From contig NZ_FMAG01000002.1 of NCBI RefSeq assembly GCF_900094585.1, positions 636,007-700,006 on the forward strand: a stretch of DNA of 64,000 nt. The letters run 5' to 3'. Under the pieces are notes generated by a model that saw only the letters and a list, made by a program, of their open reading frames with translations, was not told the origin of the DNA and made no database searches. Below, one piece after another: positions 44,540 through 53,721 of this stretch; position 1 is the first letter of the stretch; each line of letters begins with the position of its first letter. The translations under genes were made by a program, and so were the position numbers. This DNA comes from Martinezella multihospitum. GTDB lineage: Bacteria; Pseudomonadota; Alphaproteobacteria; Rhizobiales; Rhizobiaceae.

Positions 44540-45255
44540 CGAAGGCGCAGACGCTCTCCCAGGCGGATCGTGCCAGGCTTGAGGCCGCTATAGGCCACGA
44601 ATTCGCCGAAAAGGAGCGTCTCGACCGCGCGCTGACTCATGCCAGCGCGCGTACGCACAAGACGGGCAACTATGAACGGCTGGAATTTCTCGGCGACCGT
44701 GTACTCGGCCTGTGCATCGCAGAATTGCTCTTCAAGACCTTCGGCGCGGCGACGGAAGGCGAGCTTTCGGTACGTCTCAACCAGCTGGTGAGTGCAGAGA
44801 CCTGTGCCGAAGTCGCCGATGAGATGGAGCTGCATCTTTACATCCGCACTGGCGCCGACGTGAAGAAGCTGACGGGAAAGCGCATGCTGAACGTGCGTGC
44901 CGATGTCGTCGAAAGCCTGATTGCCGCGCTCTATCTGGATGGCGGGCTCGAAGTCGCCCGCGCGTTCATCCTGCGATTTTGGGAGCGTCGCGCCATCCGG
45001 CCGGAGGGTGCAAGGCGCGATGCCAAGACGGAATTGCAGGAATGGGCGCATGCGAAATTCGGCGTCACCCCGGTCTACAGGGTTGATGATCGCAGCGGAC
45101 CGGATCATGATCCACGCTTCACCGTGACGGTGGAAGTGAAGGGAACGACGCCCGAGACGGGAATAGAACGCTCCAAGCGCGCGGCCGAGCAGGTGGCCGC
45201 AACGCGGATCCTGGAGCGTGAAGGTGTATGGCAGCCTCAATTGACTGAGACCTAA
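44536..45255 (+). CDS. rnc: Ribonuclease III
   Basis: 239 residues. Nuclease signature E-R-L-E-F-L-G-D-R-V-L (residues ~48-58) and a C-terminal double-stranded RNA-binding domain (residues ~165-235). It overlaps the lepB stop by ATGA, so translation is coupled. Followed by two palindromes in the 125-nt gap before era, of which one is a perfect 22-bp stem. Confidence 0.97.
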   Translation: MTKAQTLSQADRARLEAAIGHEFAEKERLDRALTHASARTHKTGNYERLEFLGDRVLGLCIAELLFKTFGAATEGELSVRLNQLVSAETCAEVADEMELHLYIRTGADVKKLTGKRMLNVRADVVESLIAALYLDGGLEVARAFILRFWERRAIRPEGARRDAKTELQEWAHAKFGVTPVYRVDDRSGPDHDPRFTVTVEVKGTTPETGIERSKRAAEQVAATRILEREGVWQPQLTET

Positions 45256-45260
45256 CTGCT

Positions 45261-45310
45261 AGAGCATGATTCCGAAAAGTGTCAGGGGATTTCGGACGAC
45301 ATCATGCTCT
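45261..45310. repeat. Palindromic repeat between rnc and era, first element
   Basis: AGAGCATGAT (45261-45270) and ATCATGCTCT (45301-45310), with TCCGAAAA and TTTCGGA inside. The wording resembles common dispersed palindromes of Rhizobiales. Confidence 0.8.
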
Positions 45311-45323
45311 ACTTCTTTGAGTT

Positions 45324-45376
45324 TAGAGCGGACCCAGATTTTAGGCCGGTTCGACCTAAAATCTGGGTCCGCTCTA
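45324..45376. repeat. Perfect 22-bp inverted repeat in the rnc-era spacer
   Basis: Arms at 45324-45345 (TAGAGCGGACCCAGATTTTA and two G) and 45355-45376 are perfect complements, around the 9-nt loop CCGGTTCGA. No T run follows, so it is not a simple terminator. Either a dispersed repeat or a processing stem; it ends 4 nt before the first possible era start. Confidence 0.9.
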
Positions 45377-45380
45377 GGGA

Positions 45381-46337
45381 ATGACGGAAAAAATGAGCAA
45401 TCAGCAGGATACGCCCGCCGAAGACGGCGCGGTTGAACATATCGGCCCGACGCATTCGGGCTTCGTGGCCCTCATCGGCCCCACCAATGCCGGCAAGTCG
45501 ACGCTGGTCAACCGGCTCGTAGGCGCCAAGGTTTCGATCGTCAGCCACAAGGTGCAGACGACGCGCGCGATCGTGCGCGGCATCGCCATTCACAACAACG
45601 CGCAGATCGTCTTCATGGACACGCCCGGCATCTTCAAGCCGCGCCGCCGGCTTGATCGCGCAATGGTGACGTCTGCCTGGGGCGGAGCCAAGGATGCCGA
45701 CCTCATCATGCTGCTGATCGACAGCGAGCGCGGCTTGCGCGGCGATGCCGAGGCCATTCTGGAAGGTTTGAAGGACGTTTCCCAGCCGAAGATCCTGGTC
45801 TTGAACAAGATCGACCGCGTCCGCCGCGAGGATCTGCTGGCGCTTGCCGCCGCCGCTAACGAGAAGATCGCCTTCGAACAGACCTTCATGATCTCGGCGG
45901 AGAACGGCTCCGGCTGCGACGACGTGATGGATTATCTGGCAAAGACCTTGCCGGAAGGTCCCTGGTACTATCCCGAGGATCAGATTTCGGACTTGCCGAT
46001 GCGCCAGCTCGCCGCGGAAATCACGCGCGAAAAGCTGTTCCTGCGCCTGCACCAGGAGCTTCCCTATTCCTCGCACGTCGAGACGGAGAAGTGGGAAGAG
46101 CGCAAGGACGGCTCGGTGCGCATCGAGCAGGTGATCTATGTGGAGCGCGACAGCCAGAAGAAGATTGCGCTCGGCAAGGGTGGCGAAACGATCAAGGCGA
46201 TCTCGACTGCGTCGCGCAAGGAGCTCTCCGAAATTCTGGAGCAGCCCGTGCACCTGTTCCTCTTCATCAAGGTCCGTGAGAACTGGGGAGACGACCCCGA
46301 GCGTTTCCGGGAAATGGGGCTCGACTTCCCGCATTGA
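45381..46337 (+). CDS. era: GTPase Era
   Basis: 318 residues. G1 G-P-T-N-A-G-K-S-T, G3 D-T-P-G, G4 N-K-I-D, then a C-terminal KH domain with the G-K-G-G-E-T-I-K loop. Assembles the 30S ribosomal subunit by chaperoning 16S rRNA. Either 45381 or the ATG at 45393 (with GACGGAAAA before it) may be the start; the first has a very tight ribosome site next to the inverted repeat. Confidence 0.97.
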   Translation: MTEKMSNQQDTPAEDGAVEHIGPTHSGFVALIGPTNAGKSTLVNRLVGAKVSIVSHKVQTTRAIVRGIAIHNNAQIVFMDTPGIFKPRRRLDRAMVTSAWGGAKDADLIMLLIDSERGLRGDAEAILEGLKDVSQPKILVLNKIDRVRREDLLALAAAANEKIAFEQTFMISAENGSGCDDVMDYLAKTLPEGPWYYPEDQISDLPMRQLAAEITREKLFLRLHQELPYSSHVETEKWEERKDGSVRIEQVIYVERDSQKKIALGKGGETIKAISTASRKELSEILEQPVHLFLFIKVRENWGDDPERFREMGLDFPH

Positions 46338-46422
46338 TGGAACTTTGCTTCCCTGAGCGCTTTATATTGCAGTGGTTTATCAGGCATATGGCTCATGCCG
46401 CTGCAACTTGAGGGAGCGTTTC

Positions 46423-47178
46423 ATGGCGAAGGCAGCTGCGACTGTGCATGGACAACGCACGCCCTGCCAGCAATGTCCGCTAAGATCCCTGCCGCATTTT
46501 CGCGAATTTGACCGCGACGAGCTGAATTTCGTCAGCGGCTTCAAGAAGGGCGAACTTCTTGTCGACGCCGGTGCCACGATTTTCCTCGAAGGCGCGCATA
46601 GCGCCCACCTTTTCACCATCCTCTCGGGCTGGGGCTTCCGCTACAAGACGCTGGAGGATGGGCGCCGCCAGATCCTGAATTATGTGATGCCTGGCGACCT
46701 CATCGGATTGCAGGGTTCGATCATGGGCGAGATGCAACACTCGACAGAGGCGCTTTCGCCGATATCGCTTTGCGTTTTCGAGCGCACGGAATTGATGACG
46801 CTCTACAATTCCCACCCTTCGCTGGCCTATGATCTGACCTGGATCGCCTCGCGTGAGGAGCGGATACTGGATGAACATCTTCTAAGCATAGGCCGCCGCT
46901 CTGCACTCGAGCGCGCAGCCTATCTGATCGCGTATCTGCATCAGCGCGCCCGTGCTCTCCGCTTGTTCAACGGCAGCAAGACCATCCCGATCCGGCAGCA
47001 GCACGTCGCCGACACGCTTGGTCTTTCGGTGGTCCATACCAACAAAACATTGAAAAAGTTGGCGGCGCGGAAGCTGCTGTTCTGGCATGAGCGAGGCTGT
47101 GAGGTTTTGGACGGCGAAGGGCTTGCTGAGCTTGCCGGTTGGGACGGCCTTGATTCGGTCAGGCGCCCCTTCATTTGA
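46423..47178 (+). CDS. Crp/Fnr family transcriptional regulator with partial FNR cysteine set
   Basis: 251 residues. Cyclic-nucleotide-binding-like domain (residues ~25-135), long helix, and Crp-type HTH (V-A-D-T-L-G-L-S-V-V-H-T-N-K-T-L). Cys15, Cys18 (C-Q-Q-C) and Cys117 reproduce the spacing of E. coli FNR Cys20, Cys23, Cys122, but the position of FNR Cys29 is Pro24, so one cluster ligand is missing. It may sense oxygen weakly, bind the cluster by another ligand, or use another signal. TGAGGGAGC before the ATG. Confidence 0.9.
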   Translation: MAKAAATVHGQRTPCQQCPLRSLPHFREFDRDELNFVSGFKKGELLVDAGATIFLEGAHSAHLFTILSGWGFRYKTLEDGRRQILNYVMPGDLIGLQGSIMGEMQHSTEALSPISLCVFERTELMTLYNSHPSLAYDLTWIASREERILDEHLLSIGRRSALERAAYLIAYLHQRARALRLFNGSKTIPIRQQHVADTLGLSVVHTNKTLKKLAARKLLFWHERGCEVLDGEGLAELAGWDGLDSVRRPFI

Positions 47179-47508
47179 GGGCAGCTCTTTGCGCAAACAA
47201 CATGTCTTTTTTAAATGCTGACAACAACTGTATCAGCATAGATTATTGTCATCGTCACTTTTCCACCAGTTTCACCTTTTACTAACCCCGGCGGCAAAAG
47301 CGATTGGAGCATGGTGACGAGCCCATAGTACCGCAGTGCAAAAAGTGCGAAGCGGATTGGAGGCGAAGTCATGTCACAAGAGACTGAGCCAAAACGGATG
47401 GGCAAAACCATCCATTCAAGACGGGCCGATGATTGGCGCCGGAGGGATAGATGCGGGACTTTTTACGGGGTGCGCCAACTGGCGCGTACGTGCAAGGATG
47501 GCGCTGAT
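47179..47508. other. Intergenic region between the Crp/Fnr and response-regulator genes
   Basis: 330 nt. A second possible start for the next gene at 47371 has a strong GGAGG and would add 46 basic residues; whether that region is coding is unclear. A small hairpin GGATGG/CCATCC lies at 47396-47413. No terminator or repeat recognised. Confidence 0.4.
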
Positions 47509-47880
47509 ATGACGTTTCAGCGCGTCCTTATACTGGAAGATAATCTTATCATTGCCATGGAGGCGGAGGAAATTCTTCACCTCGTCGGAATTCAACAGAT
47601 TGAGATTGCTTCGAATCTGGAACAGGCGGTCAACGCCGTTCATTCGGAACATTATGATTTTGCAATGCTCGACGTGAATCTTGGGGAGTCGACCAGTTTC
47701 GGCTTTGCCCGATTGCTGATGGAACGCGGCATTTCCTTCGGCTTCGTCAGCGGCTATTCCGATACACTCGATTTTCCGGCAGATCTGCGGCATGTGCCGC
47801 TTTTGAACAAGCCTTTCGACGAGCAATCCATGCGCCTCTTCGTAGAGAAGCTGGCCGGCAGCTCCCCGCTCGCTATGTGA
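47509..47880 (+). CDS. Single-domain response regulator
   Basis: 123 residues: a bare receiver domain with E-D-N (residues 10-12), phosphoacceptor Asp55 in M-L-D-V-N, Ser81 and Lys101 (N-K-P-F-D). No output domain, so it probably acts by protein interaction like CheY-type or Sma0114-type regulators. AAGGATGG precedes the ATG at 47509. A longer form from 47371 has a GGAGG site but no receiver-family likeness in the extra 46 residues. No histidine kinase gene is adjacent. Confidence 0.85.
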   Translation: MTFQRVLILEDNLIIAMEAEEILHLVGIQQIEIASNLEQAVNAVHSEHYDFAMLDVNLGESTSFGFARLLMERGISFGFVSGYSDTLDFPADLRHVPLLNKPFDEQSMRLFVEKLAGSSPLAM

Positions 47881-47938
47881 CAGCGGCAGCCATTTGTCCT
47901 AAACTCGAATCGCAAAAATCTTTCGGGGCAACCGGCTG

Positions 47939-48718
47939 ATGCAGTGGCAGGACCATGCGATCATTCTAGGCGTCAAACGTCTCGGCGAGACCAGCGTCGT
48001 TGCCGAAGTGATGACGCGTACCCGCGGCCGCCATATGGGATTGGTGCGATCCGGCCGCTCGCGCGCCATGCAGCCGGTGCTGCAGGCCGGCAATCTCGTC
48101 GAAGTCACCTGGCGGGCGAGACTGCATGAGCATCTCGGCGAATTTCGCATGGAGCCGGTTACGCTCAGAGCTGCGCGGCTTATGGAAACCGCCACCGCTG
48201 TCTATGGCGTGCAGGCGATGGCCGCACTGCTGCGGTTGCTGCCGGAGCGCGATCCGCACCCGCATCTCTACGATGCGCTCGATGTCATCCTTGAAAACCT
48301 GCAGAATCCCGCCGACGCCGGCGAACTCTTCGTGCGCTTCGAGCTTGCCGTGCTGAACGATCTTGGTTTTGGCCTCGATTTGACGGAATGCGCGGCAACC
48401 GGCGTGCGTGAGGATCTGGCTTTCGTTTCGCCGAAGTCCGGGCGTGCCGTTTGCCGGGCAGCCGGCATGCCCTGGGCAGACAAGATGTTGGCGCTGCCGC
48501 CGTTTCTCTCAACGGGCGCTGTGGTCGCTGCGGATCGGGAAAGCCTTTCTGCCGCCTTCCGCCTCACCGGCTTCTTCCTGCATCGGCACGTCTACGAGCC
48601 GCGCGGCATAGAGATCGCGGCGGCGCGCAACGGCTTCATGCAAGCCGCGCTGAAGGCGGTTGCCGTCGCTTCCCTGGATGACGATCTGGCATCGCCGGGT
48701 CTCGCCGTCAAAGGCTGA
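47939..48718 (+). CDS. recO: DNA repair protein RecO
   Basis: 259 residues. OB-fold N-terminus ([17 protein letters not shown], then G-L-V-R-S-G-R-S-R) and a helical C-terminal domain with C-A-A-T-G (no full zinc-finger set). Loads RecA onto SSB-coated single strands in the RecFOR pathway. The usual order rnc-era-recO is interrupted here by the Crp/Fnr and response-regulator genes. Confidence 0.95.
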   Translation: MQWQDHAIILGVKRLGETSVVAEVMTRTRGRHMGLVRSGRSRAMQPVLQAGNLVEVTWRARLHEHLGEFRMEPVTLRAARLMETATAVYGVQAMAALLRLLPERDPHPHLYDALDVILENLQNPADAGELFVRFELAVLNDLGFGLDLTECAATGVREDLAFVSPKSGRAVCRAAGMPWADKMLALPPFLSTGAVVAADRESLSAAFRLTGFFLHRHVYEPRGIEIAAARNGFMQAALKAVAVASLDDDLASPGLAVKG

Positions 48719-48746
48719 GCGGCGAGACGCCCGCAACGGGGTTATT

Positions 48747-49595
48747 CTAGCGCCGCTTGAGCGCCCAGCCTTCCGGCCGTTCCTCTAGTACCGTGACGGT
48801 ATCACCAATCTTCACCGTGCCTTCGCCGCGCGGTACGGCGTTCCAGCCGAAGAGCGGGCCGGGGACGCGCCGGTCGGCGGACATGCGGATGCGGCCCATG
48901 GCGGGTATCGGGTTCGGCACGTCGCGCGAGCCGGTCTGCTGATCCTGCGTTGTCATGATGCAGCGCGAGCAAGGCTTGACGAGATCGAGGCGGATGCCGC
49001 CGATCTCGATGGCGGCCCAGCGGTCCTCCGGCCATTCCTCGTCGATATCGATGACGATATTCGGGCGGAAGCGCTCCATGCCGATTGCGCCTTCGCCGTG
49101 AGCGGCAAGGTTGGCGTTGAGCGCCTTCAGCGAGCCGGTCGTCGTGACGAGGATCTGGTATCCGTCGGCAAATGTGACCGGCGTGTCCTCTCCCGCCCAT
49201 TCCGGGCTGGCAATGCGCTTGGCAAGCCTGTCGAAGAAGACCATCTTGACCTCGCGATCCAGCCAGGCCGACAGGGCCTTGTTGGTTTCCTCATCCGCGA
49301 CGGACGCATTGACGGCTGATTTCCAGACGACGATGTCCATGCGGTTGTCGGGGTGCGGCGGCGGCACGATGATATCGGGCTTGCCCTCCATCTTCAGGCG
49401 CAGATAGGAGGGTGCTGGCTGGATATCGATCCGCGCCAATGCCTGTAATTCGCGCTGGGTAATGAAGTTGCCCGAGGGATCGACCAGCATGGCGCGGCGA
49501 TCTCCCGCCAGCCCGAAGGCATCGATGGCTGCCGACGGAATGGCGATGCCGCGCGCGCTCTTGAGGGGATAGATGAAAAGATCGCTGACGCGCAT
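48747..49595 (-). CDS. MOSC domain protein, YcbX-like
   Basis: 282 residues. N-terminal MOSC beta-barrel (Y-P-L-K-S-A-R-G) and C-terminal MOSC domain with conserved cysteine in K-P-C-S-R-C-I-M, the residue that would bind a molybdenum cofactor. Related proteins reduce N-hydroxylated compounds. Downstream of an HD-domain gene with a 9-nt gap, so probably co-transcribed. Confidence 0.92.
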   Translation of the reverse strand: MRVSDLFIYPLKSARGIAIPSAAIDAFGLAGDRRAMLVDPSGNFITQRELQALARIDIQPAPSYLRLKMEGKPDIIVPPPHPDNRMDIVVWKSAVNASVADEETNKALSAWLDREVKMVFFDRLAKRIASPEWAGEDTPVTFADGYQILVTTTGSLKALNANLAAHGEGAIGMERFRPNIVIDIDEEWPEDRWAAIEIGGIRLDLVKPCSRCIMTTQDQQTGSRDVPNPIPAMGRIRMSADRRVPGPLFGWNAVPRGEGTVKIGDTVTVLEERPEGWALKRR

Positions 49596-49604
49596 GGATA
49601 GCCC

Positions 49605-50258
49605 TCAAATTTCGTCGATGAACATTGCCAGCACGGTTTTCAGCCGGTCGTGCCGTGCTTCGGCAAACCTGGCCCCGGTCTCGGTCTGGAATCCATCCGC
49701 CAGTTTGAACAGCTTTGTCTCGAAATGGTCAATGGCGAAGCGCTTGTCGTCAAGCGGCCGCTCTGCCGCAAGCGGATCGAAGGGATCGTAGAGGCCGGAG
49801 CCGAGACGTCCCGCAATGTAGAAGCAGCGAGCCGCGCCGACCATGCCGATCGCATCCAGCCGGTCGGCATCCTGCAGGATCTTCGCTTCCAGCGTTTCCG
49901 GCGGCAGGTTGGCGGAGAAACTATGCGTGGTGATCGCATGCGCCGTCGCCGCAATATCTTCGTCCGCCCAGCCGAGCTGCCGCAGAATGCCCGAGGCCTT
50001 TTCAGCAGCGAGCCGCGACGCCTGCGCGCGATGCGGCGAATTCTTTTCGACGGCAACGCAATCATGCAGCAGCACGGCAGCGGCGAGAATCCGGGCATTG
50101 CCGCCTTCTTCGGCCTGGATGGCCATGGCATTGCGGAAGACGCGCAGGATATGGGCAATATCGTGCGAACCGTCATCGCCATCGGCGGCGTGGGGGATGA
50201 GATCCGCAGCCAGTGCTTCGAACGGGGCAAAGGCCCGCGCCATCTTGTCGGTGTCCAT
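49605..50258 (-). CDS. HD domain phosphohydrolase
   Basis: 217 residues. H-D (in S-H-D-I-A-H), L-L-H-D-C-V-A, and D-A-D-R-L-D-A-I-G provide the metal-binding histidines and aspartates of the HD superfamily. YedJ-like proteins with this pattern are phosphohydrolases of unknown substrate. Precedes the MOSC gene in the same operon. Confidence 0.9.
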   Translation of the reverse strand: MDTDKMARAFAPFEALAADLIPHAADGDDGSHDIAHILRVFRNAMAIQAEEGGNARILAAAVLLHDCVAVEKNSPHRAQASRLAAEKASGILRQLGWADEDIAATAHAITTHSFSANLPPETLEAKILQDADRLDAIGMVGAARCFYIAGRLGSGLYDPFDPLAAERPLDDKRFAIDHFETKLFKLADGFQTETGARFAEARHDRLKTVLAMFIDEI

Positions 50259-50328
50259 AGTCGCACTTGCTCCGGGATGATCAGTCGGCAGGTTCTTTCC
50301 TCCTACCGGGCGAATGGATTCGCCGCAA

Positions 50329-53091
50329 TCACTCCGTCGCTTTCTTGCGCGTCAGGATCTTTTGGTAGAACAGCCCGATGCCGATCAGCACGGCGCCGAG
50401 GCCAATGAAGGACAGCGCCCGCAGAAAGCCTTCGAGGTTCGCCATATCGATGAGGAAGGCCTTGACGACGGCGATGAAGACCAGCACCGCCGAGGCGATG
50501 CGCAGGCTCCGGGCTTCGAAGCGGGCGCCGAGCCCCAGAAGCGCGATGCCGATCAGCAACCAGACGACCGAGTAGGAATAGAGCTCGCCCTGGATGAAAC
50601 CGTTCCAGAAGGGAATGTACTCGCCCTGCCAGAAGCGGCGCACCGACAAGGTTGCCCATGCAAAAGCCATGACGGCCGCCGCGACGGCCAGCATGCTGAC
50701 ATAGGGCAGGGGGCGTCGGTTGCGGGCAAAGAGCGCCAATCCGCCATAGGCGATCGCTGGCAGAAAATAGGCAAGCAGCAGCAGATTGAAGAGCGGGATA
50801 CCACCCGTGCTCTCGCCCGTCATGAACGGATTCAGCCCCAGCAGATGCAGGGTGAGGATCATGAAGACCGAAATGACACCGAGCGCCATGCCACCGTAAC
50901 GGAAGACAGGGCTCGCGGCGCTCAGATCGAGCGCCATCAGCGTCGCGGAGGCACCGATCGCCAGCAGCGTGTAGATCGACTGTTCGCCGAGCGTCGGAAC
51001 CGCATCATTAAGCACGCCGCCATTCATGGCATGGCGCACGAGGATGGCAATGGTCAGCAGCACGAGGAAACAGGCGAGCGCCTGCAGGGCATTGCGCAGC
51101 CGCAGGCTCGGCGAATGGCGCGTGATGAAGGCGGCTAGGACGGCAAGGGCGGCCGGAATGCCGTAGCCGGCAAGCAGCATGTTGAAGACCGGCGTCGTGC
51201 CAAGCTCGGCCGGGTCGACGATCGTCGGCTGCCAGGTGATGCGCCCCATGGCGATGACCAGCGCGGCAACCATGGCCCACGGCAGAACGAGCCAATTGCG
51301 CAGACGTCCCGCCAGCAGATAGGCGATGCCGAGAACCGGCAGCAGGATCGTCGCGGTGGCATGATGCGCAAGCGTATGCAGGGCGAAGACGGCGGCGGCA
51401 AAAGAGCCGGCGGCGAGGATGTTCGTCGGCAGGTTCAGCCCTTCGCCGTCGCTGCGGTTCTGCCATTCTGCAAGCGCGATCAGCGCAAGGGCCAGCCCGA
51501 TGCCGTAGAGCCCGTGCAGCCAGTCGAGCGTCCAGTTGCCGAAGTTGACGAAGCTGATCGTGGCGATCGCCAGCGGCGTGGTGGCCATGACAAGGCTCCA
51601 AAGCGCGGCATAGGGTTTTTCTTGGCCAGCAAAGCGCCTGAGGAAAAAGGCACCGATCAGTACGAAGAGGGCGCCGAGGCCGAGCACTTCATAGAGCACC
51701 GTGCTCTGTAGGCTGGCGGTTCCATCCGTACTTGCGGATTCGAGCCCGGCGATCCAGTTGGTCAGAATGCCGGACGCGCCGACGACGGCGACAAGCGCCG
51801 ACAGGATCGTCGCCCAGGCCGCATGCAGGCGACCGGCGCCGAAGGCCGCGACCGCCGCAACGATCGCCGCAAACATGAATGTGGCGTCGACAATGGGGTA
51901 TCCATGTTGAAGACTGTAGTTGACGAGGCAGAGAGACACCGTAAGCGCGCCAACCGCTGCCGTCAGCGTCATGCCGAGCGGCTGCCGGGCAAGAAATGCA
52001 GCCCATCCCATGTCGGCGCCGGGCCGCGGAGGTGCGTCTTCGGTGGGCACGGTTGCAATGTCTTCCTTCGCCGTCTCGGAGATCGGATAGCGCCCCGGCC
52101 AGAGGAAGATGGTGCCGCCGATCATCGCCAACATGGCAAGCGTAACCGGCGCCAGATCGACGGCCGGGCTGAAGGTGATGTAGAGCAGAGGCCAGAGACT
52201 CAGCAGCCCGTTCGCGAGGGACGGGGCGATTAACCAGCGGCGCAGGCGCGACGCCAATAGGGTCGCAAGCCAGGTCAGGACGAGATAGCCGAAGAGAATC
52301 CAGGGCCTTGGCGCGGTCGAAGCGATCAGGGCAGGGGTTGCCATCGACGCCAGCAAACCAAGGCCGGCAAGCGCCTGTCCATGCAATAGCGATAGCCCGA
52401 GTGTGGCGAGCGAGATCAGTGCGAGAAGAATGAAGGCGGTCGTGGGGCCGATGAATTCGTAGATGGCATGTGCGGCATAGGTGGAGCCGAACAGTGCGAC
52501 GACGCCGGCTGCCGTCAGCACGCCGGGGATCATCGCATTCTGGAAGGCATTGTTCAGAACCGGCGCGGCGCGACGGCGGATCACTTCGCCTGCGGCAATC
52601 AGGACAAGGCCGAAGAGTGCAGCAAGAACAAGCCGGACGCCGGGGCTGAGAAGACCGCTCTCGATCGAATATTTGACCATGAAGATGCCGCCGAGCGCCA
52701 AAGCAATGCCGCCGACCCAGACGGCCCAGCGTGCGCCGATCGTGCTCTCCAGGCTTTCCTTGGTCTGCGTGGATGTCTGGCTGGCAAGAGGGGCGGCCTT
52801 TTCCTCGACCGTATCCGCGACATTGTTTGCGGCGAGGGCCGGCTGCTCGATACCGGACGTCGAAGTGTGTTCGATCGCCACTTTCGGCTCGTCTTCGATA
52901 GGCTGTTCAGCAGCAAGAGCCATCGAATCTGTCACGGGAACCGATTCGGCCGCATCCGCCGTCAGCACCTTGCCCGCGAGAGCATTTTGCAGCTCCTGAA
53001 CGCGCGCTTCCAGCTGCTTTATCCTTAGGTTGTGGCCTCGCAGTACCAGGATGCCGACGACCAGGATGACGAGCGGTAACAATTCCATCAT
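50329..53091 (-). CDS. Large DUF2339 polytopic membrane protein
   Basis: About 920 residues. One N-terminal helix, a coiled-coil-like stretch (K-Q-L-E-A-R-V-Q-E-L), a Ser/Thr/Glu-rich linker, then more than twenty hydrophobic segments to the C-terminus: the DUF2339 arrangement. Function unknown, conserved in many Proteobacteria. The start at 53091 follows GGAGAAGAC; a frame upstream to 53121 has no such site. Confidence 0.88.
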   Translation of the reverse strand: MMELLPLVILVVGILVLRGHNLRIKQLEARVQELQNALAGKVLTADAAESVPVTDSMALAAEQPIEDEPKVAIEHTSTSGIEQPALAANNVADTVEEKAAPLASQTSTQTKESLESTIGARWAVWVGGIALALGGIFMVKYSIESGLLSPGVRLVLAALFGLVLIAAGEVIRRRAAPVLNNAFQNAMIPGVLTAAGVVALFGSTYAAHAIYEFIGPTTAFILLALISLATLGLSLLHGQALAGLGLLASMATPALIASTAPRPWILFGYLVLTWLATLLASRLRRWLIAPSLANGLLSLWPLLYITFSPAVDLAPVTLAMLAMIGGTIFLWPGRYPISETAKEDIATVPTEDAPPRPGADMGWAAFLARQPLGMTLTAAVGALTVSLCLVNYSLQHGYPIVDATFMFAAIVAAVAAFGAGRLHAAWATILSALVAVVGASGILTNWIAGLESASTDGTASLQSTVLYEVLGLGALFVLIGAFFLRRFAGQEKPYAALWSLVMATTPLAIATISFVNFGNWTLDWLHGLYGIGLALALIALAEWQNRSDGEGLNLPTNILAAGSFAAAVFALHTLAHHATATILLPVLGIAYLLAGRLRNWLVLPWAMVAALVIAMGRITWQPTIVDPAELGTTPVFNMLLAGYGIPAALAVLAAFITRHSPSLRLRNALQALACFLVLLTIAILVRHAMNGGVLNDAVPTLGEQSIYTLLAIGASATLMALDLSAASPVFRYGGMALGVISVFMILTLHLLGLNPFMTGESTGGIPLFNLLLLAYFLPAIAYGGLALFARNRRPLPYVSMLAVAAAVMAFAWATLSVRRFWQGEYIPFWNGFIQGELYSYSVVWLLIGIALLGLGARFEARSLRIASAVLVFIAVVKAFLIDMANLEGFLRALSFIGLGAVLIGIGLFYQKILTRKKATE

Positions 53092-53361
53092 GTCTTCTCC
53101 ATGGGCGATCCGCCGTAGCATATACGAAAGCGCTCGCCGGGTAAGATTAGATAGTCAGATTCCCCTATGATTCCAGTGGATTATACCGAATTGCCTCATA
53201 ATGGATTGCGAAGGAAACATTAGGAAATTCAGATTTACCACTTGGGAACTATGGTTAATACTCATTAACAATTTGTCTTTACCGGCAACGCGAAGCAGCT
53301 TAAAAGCGATTCATAGTCCAACTCTGAATGTATTGCGTACAAACGACGTCGCATGAGGCGG

Positions 53362-53376
53362 CTCCTACCTCAGGAG
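53362..53376 (+). promoter_or_regulatory. Short hairpin covering the SD of the first EF-hand gene
   Basis: CTCCT (53362-53366) pairs with AGGAG (53372-53376), the ribosome-binding site of the downstream gene. Only five base pairs and a 5-nt loop, so a weak stem; it might slow translation until opened. Confidence 0.35.
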
Positions 53377-53382
53377 GTTTGT

Positions 53383-53721
53383 ATGTCCCATGTTTCTTCC
53401 GTATCCAACAGCTCCTACCCGTATCGTGGCACGCTTTCGCGTCTCGATTCGAATGGCGACGGTCTTTTAAGCCAAGAAGAACGCTCGGTGGACGAACGCC
53501 CCGGCATTCTCGAGGCCAACAATACCGACGCTACTGCCGATGGTTCGAACAGTGCGTTGAGCGGCCTGATTGCTAAGCTCATGCAGTTGCCGAGCGCCGA
53601 TACCGCTTCCACGGCCAAGTCACCGGAATCCAATGTCGGCTTCGACCTTGATCTGATGTCGCCGATGGATGCCTATAACAGCACATACGGCCAGTATGAC
53701 GTCGGCAGCATAGCGGCCTGA
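53383..53721 (+). CDS. EF-hand domain protein with C-terminal TYGQYD motif
   Basis: 112 residues. One clear calcium loop D-S-N-G-D-G-L-L-S-Q-E-E (residues ~22-33). No signal peptide; Ser/Asp/Asn-rich. The end reads Y-N-S-T-Y-G-Q-Y-D, shared with the larger EF-hand protein at 54621. CAGGAGGTTTG is an excellent ribosome site. Function unknown, perhaps exported calcium buffering as for rhizobial calsymin; that is inference. Confidence 0.85.
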   Translation: MSHVSSVSNSSYPYRGTLSRLDSNGDGLLSQEERSVDERPGILEANNTDATADGSNSALSGLIAKLMQLPSADTASTAKSPESNVGFDLDLMSPMDAYNSTYGQYDVGSIAA

